This document shows positions 1 through 6,310 of a stretch of 8,077 nt of DNA, piece by piece. The DNA is from an uncultured Micrococcales bacterium (GTDB lineage: Bacteria > Actinomycetota > Actinomycetes > Actinomycetales > Microbacteriaceae). Below the pieces are notes generated by a model, which worked only from the letters and a program-made list of their open reading frames with translations, searched no databases and was not told the origin of the DNA. The first letter of the stretch is position 1; every line of letters begins with the position of its first letter. Location: NCBI GenBank assembly GCA_903820955.1, contig CAIJJH010000063.1:1-8077 (forward strand), given 5' to 3'. Position numbers and translations under genes: made by a program.

Positions 1-1751
1 ACCTTTATGGCAGCGGAGATGCTTGTAGCGCTTATGGCAACCGAAACTTTTGGAGATTCTATTCGGATTGGTTCGGAAGCACCATCGGTGGTGGGTTCCT
101 CCTGAAGAGCGCTACCTCTGGCACGTACCTGATCGTTGACAACAAGAAGTACCTAATCGACATACCCGACCTGGTTACCTCCCTGAGCCCGCTCGGTCCG
201 CTCGGGACGATTTCAGAGGATTATCTGAACTCCTTTACCGATGCAGGAATCCTCACTCGCCTGGTCAAGTCTCCAACCGGCGCCTTGTTCATGCTTGACT
301 CCGGTCAAAGGTTTTCGGTCGCCAGTTGCGCGATAGCGACGACCCTGAGCCTCGATTGCACGCAGGCGGTGACTCTGACAGCAAACCAGCTGGCTGCCTT
401 ACCGGTTGGTGGCGTAGCTACGTCGCTCGTGGTTGACACCGACGGCAATCGTTACCTGGTTCAAAACGGGACCAAACGGGAAATCCTCGATGACGCGAGC
501 GTTACCGCCGAAGGTCTGCACCTTCCGGCTCGGAGTGCACTCGAACTCAGTGCTTTCAGCGACCTACCCTGGGGTCAGCCGATTGCTAAGCCTGCTACCT
601 TATTCACGAATTCGACCACGGGTAATCTCGGCGTCTATATCGGCGGTCAGTTCTTTGAGATCTCTCCCGAGTTAGCCGCAGAGGTGGACTTCTCAGTTTG
701 GTTCACTAAGTCTTCGGGAACGATGACCTCGCCGGGGCTATCACTGGTTTACAACAATCAGACTATTCAACCGATTGTCCACAACGATCTCGGCACATTC
801 CTTTTGACTCCGTCCGGACGACGAACTCTGAGCAACCCTGAAGAGTTTGTTGCGGATTCTCCCGAGGTGAGCGCAGAATTCACTGCTTCGATTTCAAACG
901 CAGGCGATGCAATCTCGGCTCCGTTGCTTGCAGAGAACACCGAAGGTGCGGTTTTTCTGGTCGCAGCTCAACAAAAGCGCCCGATGGCATCTCGCGTCGA
1001 CCTAGACTCCCTGAAACTCACGCTAGGTCAACCCTCAACCGCCTTTGGCGATGCCGCTCTTGCTCAGCTAGCCAGTGGCCCAGCGGTGTTCGCACCCGGC
1101 TCCGTTCTAAAAGCTAGGACATCCAAAAAGTATTACTACGTGGATGCCTACAACAGATTGGTCGCCTTCACCTCTCCGGATGCGTTCTCTGTTCTGAATT
1201 TGCCACCGGCCCGGGGCGCTCTTGACTCGGCGATCTCAGCAATCAAAACGGCCAATTACTCTGGCGGTCTTGTTGAATGTGCGGGGACCGTTTACCTCAC
1301 TTCGGCAGGAAGTCTTTATGCGGTTGATCCGGAGGCAATTCCTTCTTGGCCCGGCAAACCTTTCCACCTAAGCGAAGTAACTTGCGCAATGTTTTCGCAA
1401 GACCCGCAACGAGTGGGAAAATTCGTGAGAAACGTGATCACCGGTGCGGGCTACTACATTTCGGGTGGTCAAAAGCACTCGGTCCCGAGCTGGCGAATTT
1501 ATAAGTCGCTGCGTGGCACCGGAATCGAGTACTTGGATGTCGCGGCGGCTGTCTTGAATTCGATTCCTACCGGTTCGGTAGCGACGGCTAAGGTTTCGGT
1601 CGTGCCAGGCTCGAAAACCTACAAGGTCGTTGCCGGAGACTCGCTTGGTGCAATTGCTACCCGCCTCAAAACCACGGTGGCAATCTTGAAAAAACTCAAC
1701 AAACTGACCAGCGACAGCATTCGCGTGGGTCAAGTGCTCGTGATTCCTTAG
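1..1751 (+). CDS. Secreted repeat protein with C-terminal LysM domain (5' partial)
   Basis: The reading frame is open from the left edge (first full codon at base 3) to TAG at 1749-1751, giving 582 visible residues; the true start and any signal peptide lie outside. Residues 1-26 hold a Cys/aromatic block (GDACSAYGNRNFW then DWFGS) that, from memory, occurs in secreted actinobacterial surface proteins, sometimes labelled hemagglutinin. Residues 33-494 carry nine diverged repeats of a hydrophobic strand, Gly, a second strand and a basic turn (GTYLIVDNKKYLI, GNRYLVQNGTKREI, GAGYYISGGQKHSV). Residues 538-582 are a LysM domain (YKVVAGDSLGAIATRL, then LNKL and VGQVLVIP), which binds peptidoglycan or other GlcNAc polymers. 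Few cysteines (8, 109, 119, 426, 461), two close pairs, fit an exported protein. An in-frame TTG at 285 is not the start because homologous-looking sequence continues upstream. The exact role is unknown; a wall-bound surface or wall-remodelling protein is an inference. Confidence 0.85.
   Translation, partial: LYGSGDACSAYGNRNFWRFYSDWFGSTIGGGFLLKSATSGTYLIVDNKKYLIDIPDLVTSLSPLGPLGTISEDYLNSFTDAGILTRLVKSPTGALFMLDSGQRFSVASCAIATTLSLDCTQAVTLTANQLAALPVGGVATSLVVDTDGNRYLVQNGTKREILDDASVTAEGLHLPARSALELSAFSDLPWGQPIAKPATLFTNSTTGNLGVYIGGQFFEISPELAAEVDFSVWFTKSSGTMTSPGLSLVYNNQTIQPIVHNDLGTFLLTPSGRRTLSNPEEFVADSPEVSAEFTASISNAGDAISAPLLAENTEGAVFLVAAQQKRPMASRVDLDSLKLTLGQPSTAFGDAALAQLASGPAVFAPGSVLKARTSKKYYYVDAYNRLVAFTSPDAFSVLNLPPARGALDSAISAIKTANYSGGLVECAGTVYLTSAGSLYAVDPEAIPSWPGKPFHLSEVTCAMFSQDPQRVGKFVRNVITGAGYYISGGQKHSVPSWRIYKSLRGTGIEYLDVAAAVLNSIPTGSVATAKVSVVPGSKTYKVVAGDSLGAIATRLKTTVAILKKLNKLTSDSIRVGQVLVIP
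99..1484 (+). repeat. Nine diverged protein repeats of about 55 residues
   Basis: Within the LysM protein, a motif of roughly [LFI]-[LV]-x(3-6)-G-x-[YFL]-[LY]-[LV]-x(2)-[GNS]-x-[KR]-x(2)-[IVLM] recurs nine times. The key Gly (or its equivalent) codons start at about bases 120, 279, 444, 621, 792, 945, 1125, 1284 and 1443, a spacing of 51-60 residues. DNA identity between copies is low, so these are old, diverged repeats and not a recent expansion. Two beta strands joined by a polar turn per unit would suit a beta-propeller or beta-solenoid; that fold is an inference. Confidence 0.65.
1614..1748 (+). other. LysM peptidoglycan-binding domain
   Basis: The last 45 residues of the repeat protein match the LysM pattern: a Y-x-V-x-x-G-D-S-L strand and helix start, I-A-x-R-L, an L-x-x-L-N-x-L middle and the closing IRVGQVLVIP. 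One copy is present and it runs to the stop codon. LysM modules attach extracellular proteins non-covalently to peptidoglycan. Confidence 0.93.
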
Positions 1752-1760
1752 ACTTGACGC

Positions 1761-2453
1761 ATGTCTAAACAGGTCGTAATTCTTGCCGCTGGCATGGGCA
1801 CACGCCTTGCCCGCCCTCTGCCCAAGCCGCTCACCGAGCTTCGAGACGGCAGGTCGATAATGAAACAGCAGTTCGACAACCTTGAAGCAGCCTTCGGCTC
1901 TGACTTTCGAGCGATGATCGTGGTCGGTTTCAAGCTTGAGGCGATCATCGAAAGGTTTCCTTCTGCGACCTTTGTCTACAACGAGTTTTACGACCAAACC
2001 AACACGTCGAAGAGTTTGCTGAAGGCGCTTCGCGCTTCTGGCGACGGCGGTGTCCTTTGGTTAAACGGTGACGTCGTGTTCCACCCGGAAGTGCTCACAA
2101 GGGTCACTCCTCTCATCGAGGCGAATCAATCGTTCGTAGCGGTGAATACGTCCAAAGTTTCCGATGAAGAGGTCAAATACACCTTGGCTGCCGACGGCTT
2201 CATCGGCGAACTTTCAAAGCAGGTAGTCGATGCTCTCGGCGAAGCTGTAGGAATCAACTTCGTTGGCTCGAGCGACAAGGCGGCACTGATCAAACGTCTA
2301 GAGGAGGTTGCCGACGGTGACTACTTCGAGCGAGGCATCGAGTTGGCCATCGAACTCGATTCACTTAAGTTCAAGCCTGTAGATATCAGCGATCTTTACG
2401 CGGTAGAGATTGACTTCGACGAAGACCTCCAAAGAGCAAACGAGCTCTTTTAA
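1761..2453 (+). CDS. LicC-like NTP transferase (sugar or phosphocholine nucleotidyltransferase)
   Basis: This 230-residue cytoplasmic enzyme has the nucleotidyltransferase fold: LAAGMGTRL (8-16) and PKP (21-23) bind the NTP phosphates, LNGDVVF (101-107) holds the first metal Asp, and EIDFDEDLQRANEL (216-229) holds the second and ends the fold. Such enzymes join an NTP to a sugar phosphate or an alcohol phosphate such as phosphocholine to make an activated donor. The NTSKSLLKAL segment (81-90) and small size recall LicC-like CTP:phosphocholine cytidylyltransferases more than RmlA or GalU, but the substrate cannot be fixed from sequence. ATG follows the LysM gene stop by 9 bases with no visible Shine-Dalgarno, so translational coupling is likely. 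Its last 68 bases overlap the convergent ligase gene; the conserved C-terminal motif supports the given end. Confidence 0.88.
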   Translation: MSKQVVILAAGMGTRLARPLPKPLTELRDGRSIMKQQFDNLEAAFGSDFRAMIVVGFKLEAIIERFPSATFVYNEFYDQTNTSKSLLKALRASGDGGVLWLNGDVVFHPEVLTRVTPLIEANQSFVAVNTSKVSDEEVKYTLAADGFIGELSKQVVDALGEAVGINFVGSSDKAALIKRLEEVADGDYFERGIELAIELDSLKFKPVDISDLYAVEIDFDEDLQRANELF

Positions 2454-3714
2454 GGTCATCGACTCTTGGTTCGAGTGAGTCCTCGGGGTCTCGCACCTTG
2501 ACCGCGAACAAGACAAGCAGAACCCAACCGATTTCGATCAGGAACCTGCTTTCGGTGAGATTTTGCACTATCAATCCGACGAAGACCAGTATCGGCCATA
2601 GGTAAAGAGGGCTCGTGTGGCGAACTGCCAATCTCCAAAGCGGGACAAACGTGTAGACAATCAATCCGATGAACAGACCGAGACCCAAAACTCCGAGTTG
2701 CAACCACACGTCCAAGAAGGCGTTGTGTGCCTGCAGGTAGGTGACACCGTGCATCTTCACCAACCCGTTGTATGGCTTCAGGAACGGAATCCAGTAGCTG
2801 GTCCAACCCCAACCTTGGAGGGGTCGCTGATCGATTAGCCCGAGCACCAACTTCCAGATCTTGGTTCGGCCCGAGATGTCGGGGCTCTTGCCTAACAGGC
2901 CGAATATTTGAGCTCTAAAGGCGAGAACGATCAGAGCCGCGCCACCAATAGTCCACCAGGCAGTTCGGTAGTAGCGGTGCCTGGTCTCTTTGTCTTGACC
3001 TTCGGCTGCGATCGATACCACGGCTGCGATAGCCACCGCGATTAGAGCGAAGTTGACTGTCATCGACCAGGCGTCGGCCAGCGCGGCGATCGCCGTGGCA
3101 AGGCTGGCGAAGCTGACCCAGCGGTTCGACTCGCGAAGAGTCAGTTCAACAAAGAACAGGATGATTCCGAGCATCGCAACATAGGCGAGGATGTTTGAGT
3201 TGCCGAGGATTCCCTGGATTCGACCGCCGTTGAAAAGGTTGCCGCGGCACCAGTAGAAGTCCCGTGATGGAGGGAACCTGCCCTCGTAGAGCTTGAAGAC
3301 GGCGTCAACCGGACCTCGGACAATCACCGCGGCGTAAAGCTCGAAGAGAATGGATGCACCGAGGATCACTCGAATCACGTTTGAGAAAAGTGTCAGGAGA
3401 TCGCGCCAGCTGAAGGCGGCTGCCAAAAAGATCGCAAAGAAGGTTTGAATCAGTTGGATAAAAAAGACGCCGAAGGTGATGACTTGGTAGTTTGACCAAA
3501 TGCTGCTGAGAAGCATCAGACCGAGCAGCGCCGCCAGTGGCCAAGGGACCTGCTTTATGGTGGTTACCGGTTTATTGCGAACCAGCCAAGTGATCATGAA
3601 ACCAGCCATCACCGCGCAGATCGCACCCCAACCAGCCCAAGAGACGGTGTTTCGAACGGCATCGCCCGCCATCACGATGAAAATCCCGATATAAGCCAAA
3701 GTTTTCTTGTTCAT
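2386..3714 (-). CDS. O-antigen ligase / polymerase-like membrane protein (Wzy/WaaL superfamily)
   Basis: The protein has 442 residues and about 11-12 hydrophobic membrane segments. Family hallmarks are RIQGILGNSNILAYVAMLG (165-183), the extracytoplasmic SGRTKIWKLV to GWGW segment (281-304), and AHNAFLDVWLQLGVLGLGL (329-347) with conserved His330. These enzymes transfer or polymerise lipid-linked glycans on the outer face of the membrane; in Gram-positives they act on wall or capsular polysaccharide or glycosylate proteins. Start choice: the frame stays open to 3909, but ATG at 3714 begins a hydrophobic N-terminus right after a near-perfect Shine-Dalgarno; the 65-residue extension is polar, lies over manA and is rejected. 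A basic tail (408-442) follows the last membrane segment and overlaps the NTP-transferase gene. It is divergent from manA. Ligase versus polymerase, and the glycan used, cannot be decided. Confidence 0.88.
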   Translation of the reverse strand: MNKKTLAYIGIFIVMAGDAVRNTVSWAGWGAICAVMAGFMITWLVRNKPVTTIKQVPWPLAALLGLMLLSSIWSNYQVITFGVFFIQLIQTFFAIFLAAAFSWRDLLTLFSNVIRVILGASILFELYAAVIVRGPVDAVFKLYEGRFPPSRDFYWCRGNLFNGGRIQGILGNSNILAYVAMLGIILFFVELTLRESNRWVSFASLATAIAALADAWSMTVNFALIAVAIAAVVSIAAEGQDKETRHRYYRTAWWTIGGAALIVLAFRAQIFGLLGKSPDISGRTKIWKLVLGLIDQRPLQGWGWTSYWIPFLKPYNGLVKMHGVTYLQAHNAFLDVWLQLGVLGLGLFIGLIVYTFVPLWRLAVRHTSPLYLWPILVFVGLIVQNLTESRFLIEIGWVLLVLFAVKVRDPEDSLEPRVDDLKRARLLFGGLRRSQSLPRKDR

Positions 3715-3722
3715 CGCTACAC

Positions 3723-3730
3723 CCTCCTTA
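3723..3730 (-). promoter_or_regulatory. Strong Shine-Dalgarno of the ligase-like gene
   Basis: Read on the minus strand the bases are TAAGGAGG, an eight-base match to the anti-Shine-Dalgarno sequence, followed by 8 bases and ATG at 3714-3712. It is the strongest ribosome site in the window and decides the start of the membrane protein. Confidence 0.9.
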
Positions 3731-3737
3731 CTAGGGG

Positions 3738-3763
3738 CAAGTTTAGCGGCGCAACTAAACTTG
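3738..3763. promoter_or_regulatory. Perfect 9-bp inverted repeat between divergent genes (candidate operator)
   Basis: CAAGTTTAG (3738-3746) and its exact reverse complement CTAAACTTG (3755-3763) flank an 8-base spacer, CGGCGCAA, in the 72-base gap between the ligase-like gene and manA. Each arm contains TAAACT, which fits the loose actinobacterial -10 pattern TAnnnT, one per strand (3756-3761 plus, 3740-3745 minus). No good -35 box is seen for either. The site may be an operator, a symmetric pair of -10 boxes, or both. There is no U-run, so a terminator is unlikely. Confidence 0.5.
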
Positions 3764-3776
3764 TCTTCACGACCCT

Positions 3777-3781
3777 GGGAG
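3777..3781 (+). promoter_or_regulatory. Ribosome binding site of manA
   Basis: GGGAG lies 5 bases before the GTG at 3787 and supports that non-ATG start for manA. Confidence 0.6.
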
Positions 3782-3786
3782 CAAAA

Positions 3787-4914
3787 GTGATCGAGAAGAT
3801 CGAGAACCAAGCGCGCGACTACGCGTGGGGATCGACAACACTCATGACCGAGGTTCTGGGGCTCGAATCTACCGGTCGCCCGATGGCGGAGGTTTGGTTT
3901 GGCAACCATGCCGGGTCACCGGCTAAGACCCAAAGCGGTTTATCGCTTGCCGCGGTGCGAAATGCGCCTTTGAGCTTTCTGCTCAAGTACCTCGCCGCGG
4001 CTATACCTCTCTCCATTCAGGTGCACCCATCGAGGGTAAAAGCCGAACAGGGCTTTGCTCGCGAAGATGCAGCCGGCCTTCCAGTCTCAGACCCTAATCG
4101 CTCCTATAAAGATGCGAACCCGAAAAGCGAGTCGCTTGTAGCCATAACGGAGTTTGAGGTCTTGGCCGGACTTCGACCCGGATCTGAGGTCGTCGAGATT
4201 CTGAAAACTCTCGCTCCGTTCGTACCCGAAAACGCGGTGACCCTCGAGCAACTCATAGCGATAGCCGACACTGAGCCAGACGCGCTCTTTGCCGAGGTGC
4301 TTGCCGGAGCGCAGTATCAGTCACTTGTGACCGAGTTGAAAAAGAATCTAACCGGCTCTAAGCGCCCAGAACATCGGCTGCTTGAAACCATTTTCGAACA
4401 TTTTGGTGCCGACAAGGGCGCGCTTCTGGCTTTGTTCATGCGCCACTTCACTCTTCAACCAGGTGAGGCGCTGACGGTGCCCCCTGGCACGCCACACAGC
4501 TACCTGAGCGGCTTGGGTCTCGAGATCCAAGACAATTCCGACAACGTTCTTCGCGCCGGCTTGACACCAAAGCATGTAGACGTTGAAGAGTTCTTGAATG
4601 TTCTTGACTTAGAAGTTGCAAAGCAAAGTGAAGTCGTTCATTCGAAACAACTTTTGCGCGGACTGTCGGTATATCCAGCAATCAGTGATGACTACTGTCT
4701 GCACCGGGTTGATGTTTCGGGGCGGAACCTGCTAGCCGACATCTCGCTTCCGGGGGATTCGATTGTGGTTTGCATTTCCGGCGAAATCGCGGTTTCGAAC
4801 TCCCTCGAGGAGCGGGTGGTTTTGCGCCGCGGTGAAGCTGCTTACGCGACGGCCGACGCCAAGTTTTACAGCTTTAGTGGCAGCGGAACCGGCTACATCG
4901 CTAGCGAGCTCTAA
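3787..4914 (+). CDS. manA: Mannose-6-phosphate isomerase, class I
   Basis: This 375-residue cytoplasmic zinc enzyme interconverts fructose 6-phosphate and mannose 6-phosphate, the entry to GDP-mannose and mannosylated envelope glycans. Class I motifs are intact: SIQVHPSRVKAEQGF (76-90) with zinc ligands Gln78 and His80; YKDANPKSES (107-116) with Glu115; PPGTPHSYL (232-240) with His237; and LEIQDNSDNVLRAGLTPKHVD (245-265) with active-site Arg256. The usual KPE reads KSE here, a mild change. Start is GTG at 3787, with GGGAG 5 bases ahead, and the protein begins at the expected place for the family. It is transcribed away from the ligase-like gene. Its TAA overlaps the stop of galE on the other strand. 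In Mycobacterium, manA lies in the same neighbourhood as whiB2, so its presence near whiB here fits. Confidence 0.96.
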   Translation: MIEKIENQARDYAWGSTTLMTEVLGLESTGRPMAEVWFGNHAGSPAKTQSGLSLAAVRNAPLSFLLKYLAAAIPLSIQVHPSRVKAEQGFAREDAAGLPVSDPNRSYKDANPKSESLVAITEFEVLAGLRPGSEVVEILKTLAPFVPENAVTLEQLIAIADTEPDALFAEVLAGAQYQSLVTELKKNLTGSKRPEHRLLETIFEHFGADKGALLALFMRHFTLQPGEALTVPPGTPHSYLSGLGLEIQDNSDNVLRAGLTPKHVDVEEFLNVLDLEVAKQSEVVHSKQLLRGLSVYPAISDDYCLHRVDVSGRNLLADISLPGDSIVVCISGEIAVSNSLEERVVLRRGEAAYATADAKFYSFSGSGTGYIASEL

Positions 4915-5861
4915 GAAATAGCGTCCCAAGCCGAACGAACGATTTCTTCTAGATTGCTTTCGGCACGCCACCCAAGCAGCTTCTCGATTCTCGAGGTGTC
5001 TGCGCAAAGTCGGGGTGGATCACCGACTCGGCCGGGGAGCACTTCGGCTTCGAAGTTGTTGCCCGTTACGCGTCTAATCGCATCTAGAACCTCAAAAACA
5101 CTCGAACCACTGCCAGAACCAACGTTGAAGGTTGCGTGATCTCGATCATCGCGGTCAAGATACTCGAGTGCCGAAAGGTGCGCTTTGGCAAGGTCTAGAA
5201 CGTGGACGTAATCGCGAATGCATGAGCCATCTGCTGTCGGATACGAGTCACCAAATACCTTCGGCTTCTCGCCAGCCTTGATGGCTGCGAAAACTATCGG
5301 TATCAGGTTTGCCACTTCGGTGTCGGCGAGTTCCGGCCAACCGGCGCCTGCAACGTTGAAGTAGCGAAGGTTCACGTGGCGAAGACCCCAGGCGACGGCG
5401 GCATCGCGAGCCATCCATTCACCGATCAGTTTGGTCTCACCATATGGATTTATCGGTTGGCAAAGTGTGTCTTCTTTGACTAGTTCGACGTCTGGCATGC
5501 CGTAGGTTGCAGCGCTCGACGAGAAGACCAGTTTGTCCACTCCGGTGTTGCGCATTGCCGTCAGAACGTTTGCAAAGCCGGCGACGTTCTGAAGATAGTA
5601 GAACTCGGGTCTTTCGACCGATTCACCGACCTTTTTATGGGCTGCGAGATGCACCACCGCGGTGATGCCGTGTTCCCGAATTACCACTTCGAGTTTGGCT
5701 GCTGCGTCTGCGGAGGAGAGGTCGATTCTCTCAACGGCCAGACCGGAAACTCGAGTTTCAACGCCGGCAGAAAAATCGTCGACGATCACTGTGCTTGGTC
5801 CGAGGAGGCGTGCGACGTGTGAACCGATGTAGCCGGCTCCGCCGGTGACTAGTACTGCCAT
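4911..5861 (-). CDS. galE: UDP-glucose 4-epimerase
   Basis: A 316-residue extended SDR enzyme that interconverts UDP-glucose and UDP-galactose with bound NAD. The NAD-binding TGGAGYIGSH is at 6-15, HLAAHKKVGES at 71-81, SSSAATYG at 114-121 (Ser116), and the catalytic pair Tyr140/Lys144 in YGETK. RYFNVAGA (166-173), the IRDYVHV segment (215-221) and GDPPRLCAD (280-288) are typical of GalE. It is somewhat shorter than the roughly 338 residues of E. coli GalE, as is common in actinobacteria. The start is firm because the Rossmann motif begins at residue 6. No Shine-Dalgarno is visible; a -10-like TATCCT ends 6 bases before the ATG, suggesting a leaderless mRNA. It is tail-to-tail with manA and divergent from whiB. 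It would supply UDP-galactose for envelope glycans or, with salvage enzymes elsewhere, galactose use. Confidence 0.96.
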   Translation of the reverse strand: MAVLVTGGAGYIGSHVARLLGPSTVIVDDFSAGVETRVSGLAVERIDLSSADAAAKLEVVIREHGITAVVHLAAHKKVGESVERPEFYYLQNVAGFANVLTAMRNTGVDKLVFSSSAATYGMPDVELVKEDTLCQPINPYGETKLIGEWMARDAAVAWGLRHVNLRYFNVAGAGWPELADTEVANLIPIVFAAIKAGEKPKVFGDSYPTADGSCIRDYVHVLDLAKAHLSALEYLDRDDRDHATFNVGSGSGSSVFEVLDAIRRVTGNNFEAEVLPGRVGDPPRLCADTSRIEKLLGWRAESNLEEIVRSAWDAIS

Positions 5862-5862
5862 G

Positions 5863-5876
5863 GGTTAAGGATAACC
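5863..5876 (-). promoter_or_regulatory. Inverted repeat and possible leaderless promoter of galE
   Basis: The plus-strand bases GGTTA-AGGA-TAACC form a perfect 5-bp inverted repeat directly upstream of the galE start codon. On the minus strand, TATCCT (5873 to 5868) fits TAnnnT and lies 6 bases from the ATG, the distance expected if transcription starts on the ATG itself. No convincing -35 box is seen, so this is a weak call. Confidence 0.35.
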
Positions 5877-5915
5877 AAAGCCTCAAGCAAACCTTTAGAG
5901 TTGCTAAATTTCAAC

Positions 5916-5944
5916 TTGACTTGAACGAATAACACCAGTGTAAT
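5916..5944 (+). promoter_or_regulatory. whiB promoter, -35 and -10 boxes
   Basis: TTGACT (5916-5921) and TGTAAT (5939-5944) each match five of six consensus bases and are exactly 17 bases apart. Transcription would start near 5951, leaving a leader of about 45 bases with AGAGG (5981-5985) ten bases before the whiB ATG. This is the clearest housekeeping-type promoter in the window. Confidence 0.7.
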
Positions 5945-5949
5945 TACAC
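5938..5949. promoter_or_regulatory. 12-bp perfect palindrome on the whiB -10 box (candidate operator)
   Basis: GTGTAATTACAC reads identically on both strands and covers the whole -10 hexamer of the predicted whiB promoter. A dimeric regulator bound here would block RNA polymerase. It does not match the CRP/GlxR spacing (GTG and CAC are 6 bases apart here, 8 in that site). The regulator is unknown. Confidence 0.5.
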
Positions 5950-5995
5950 CCAAGGAACTAATCCGATACTCGGCCACAGAAGAGGTACTGAAGAC

Positions 5996-6304
5996 ATGAG
6001 TTCAGACAGCCGCATTCCAGATAACTGGTTCATCGATCCAGTTCTGCTTGGCGTCTCGGGGGCTTACTCGAACGACCTAGACGAAAACCCGCTGGCCTGG
6101 CAGGCTGACGCAGTTTGCGCTCAAACCGATCCAGAAGCATTCTTCCCAGAAAAGGGCGGCTCGACAAGAGACGCGAAAAAAATATGCTCGGGCTGTGACG
6201 TAAAGGCCCAGTGCCTAGAGTACGCATTGGCCAACGACGAACGCTTCGGTATTTGGGGCGGACTATCGGAGCGCGAGCGCCGCAAGCTCAAGAAGCTCGC
6301 CTAA
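5996..6304 (+). CDS. whiB: WhiB-family Fe-S transcriptional regulator (WhiB/WhmD/WhiB2 type)
   Basis: A 102-residue protein with four Fe-S ligand cysteines, Cys41, Cys64, Cys67 and Cys73 (C-x22-C-x2-C-x5-C), then GIWGG (85-89) and a basic C-terminal tail SERERRKLKKLA for DNA contact. The block CAQTDPEAFFPEKGGSTRDAK (41-61) and LEYALANDERFGIWGG closely follow the WhiB/WhmD/WhiB2 subgroup. Members bind a [4Fe-4S] cluster and, with partners such as WhiA or SigA, control septation and division genes in Streptomyces and Mycobacterium. The N-terminal 35 residues are not family-conserved; ATG at 5996 is favoured by AGAGG ten bases upstream and the promoter further up. The membrane glycosyltransferase-like gene follows after 6 bases in the same frame, so the two are likely co-transcribed. 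Confidence 0.96.
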   Translation: MSSDSRIPDNWFIDPVLLGVSGAYSNDLDENPLAWQADAVCAQTDPEAFFPEKGGSTRDAKKICSGCDVKAQCLEYALANDERFGIWGGLSERERRKLKKLA

Positions 6305-6310
6305 ACCAAA

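Noticed and set aside
285..290. TTG at 285 as the start of the LysM protein
   Set aside because: The same frame is open to the left edge and contains the first repeat and the GNRNFW block upstream, so the gene starts outside the window.
735..776. A tenth repeat copy (GLSLVYNNQTIQPI)
   Set aside because: It is only 19 residues before a better-placed copy and breaks the 51-60 residue period, so it was not counted.
1368..1997. Long minus-strand frame opposite the LysM and NTP-transferase genes
   Set aside because: It spans the end of one clear gene and the start of another, has no recognisable motif or ribosome site, and is a shadow.
2461..2482. GACTC/GAGTC inverted repeat as a terminator between convergent genes
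   Set aside because: It lies within the ligase-like coding region, has short arms and no T-run.
3715..3909. N-terminal extension of the ligase-like gene to 3909
   Set aside because: It is polar, covers the manA start region on the opposite strand, and a near-perfect Shine-Dalgarno with ATG at 3714 explains the start.
5938..5949. Reading the whiB palindrome as a CRP/GlxR site
   Set aside because: GTG and CAC are separated by 6 bases, not the 8 required by TGTGA-N6-TCACA.
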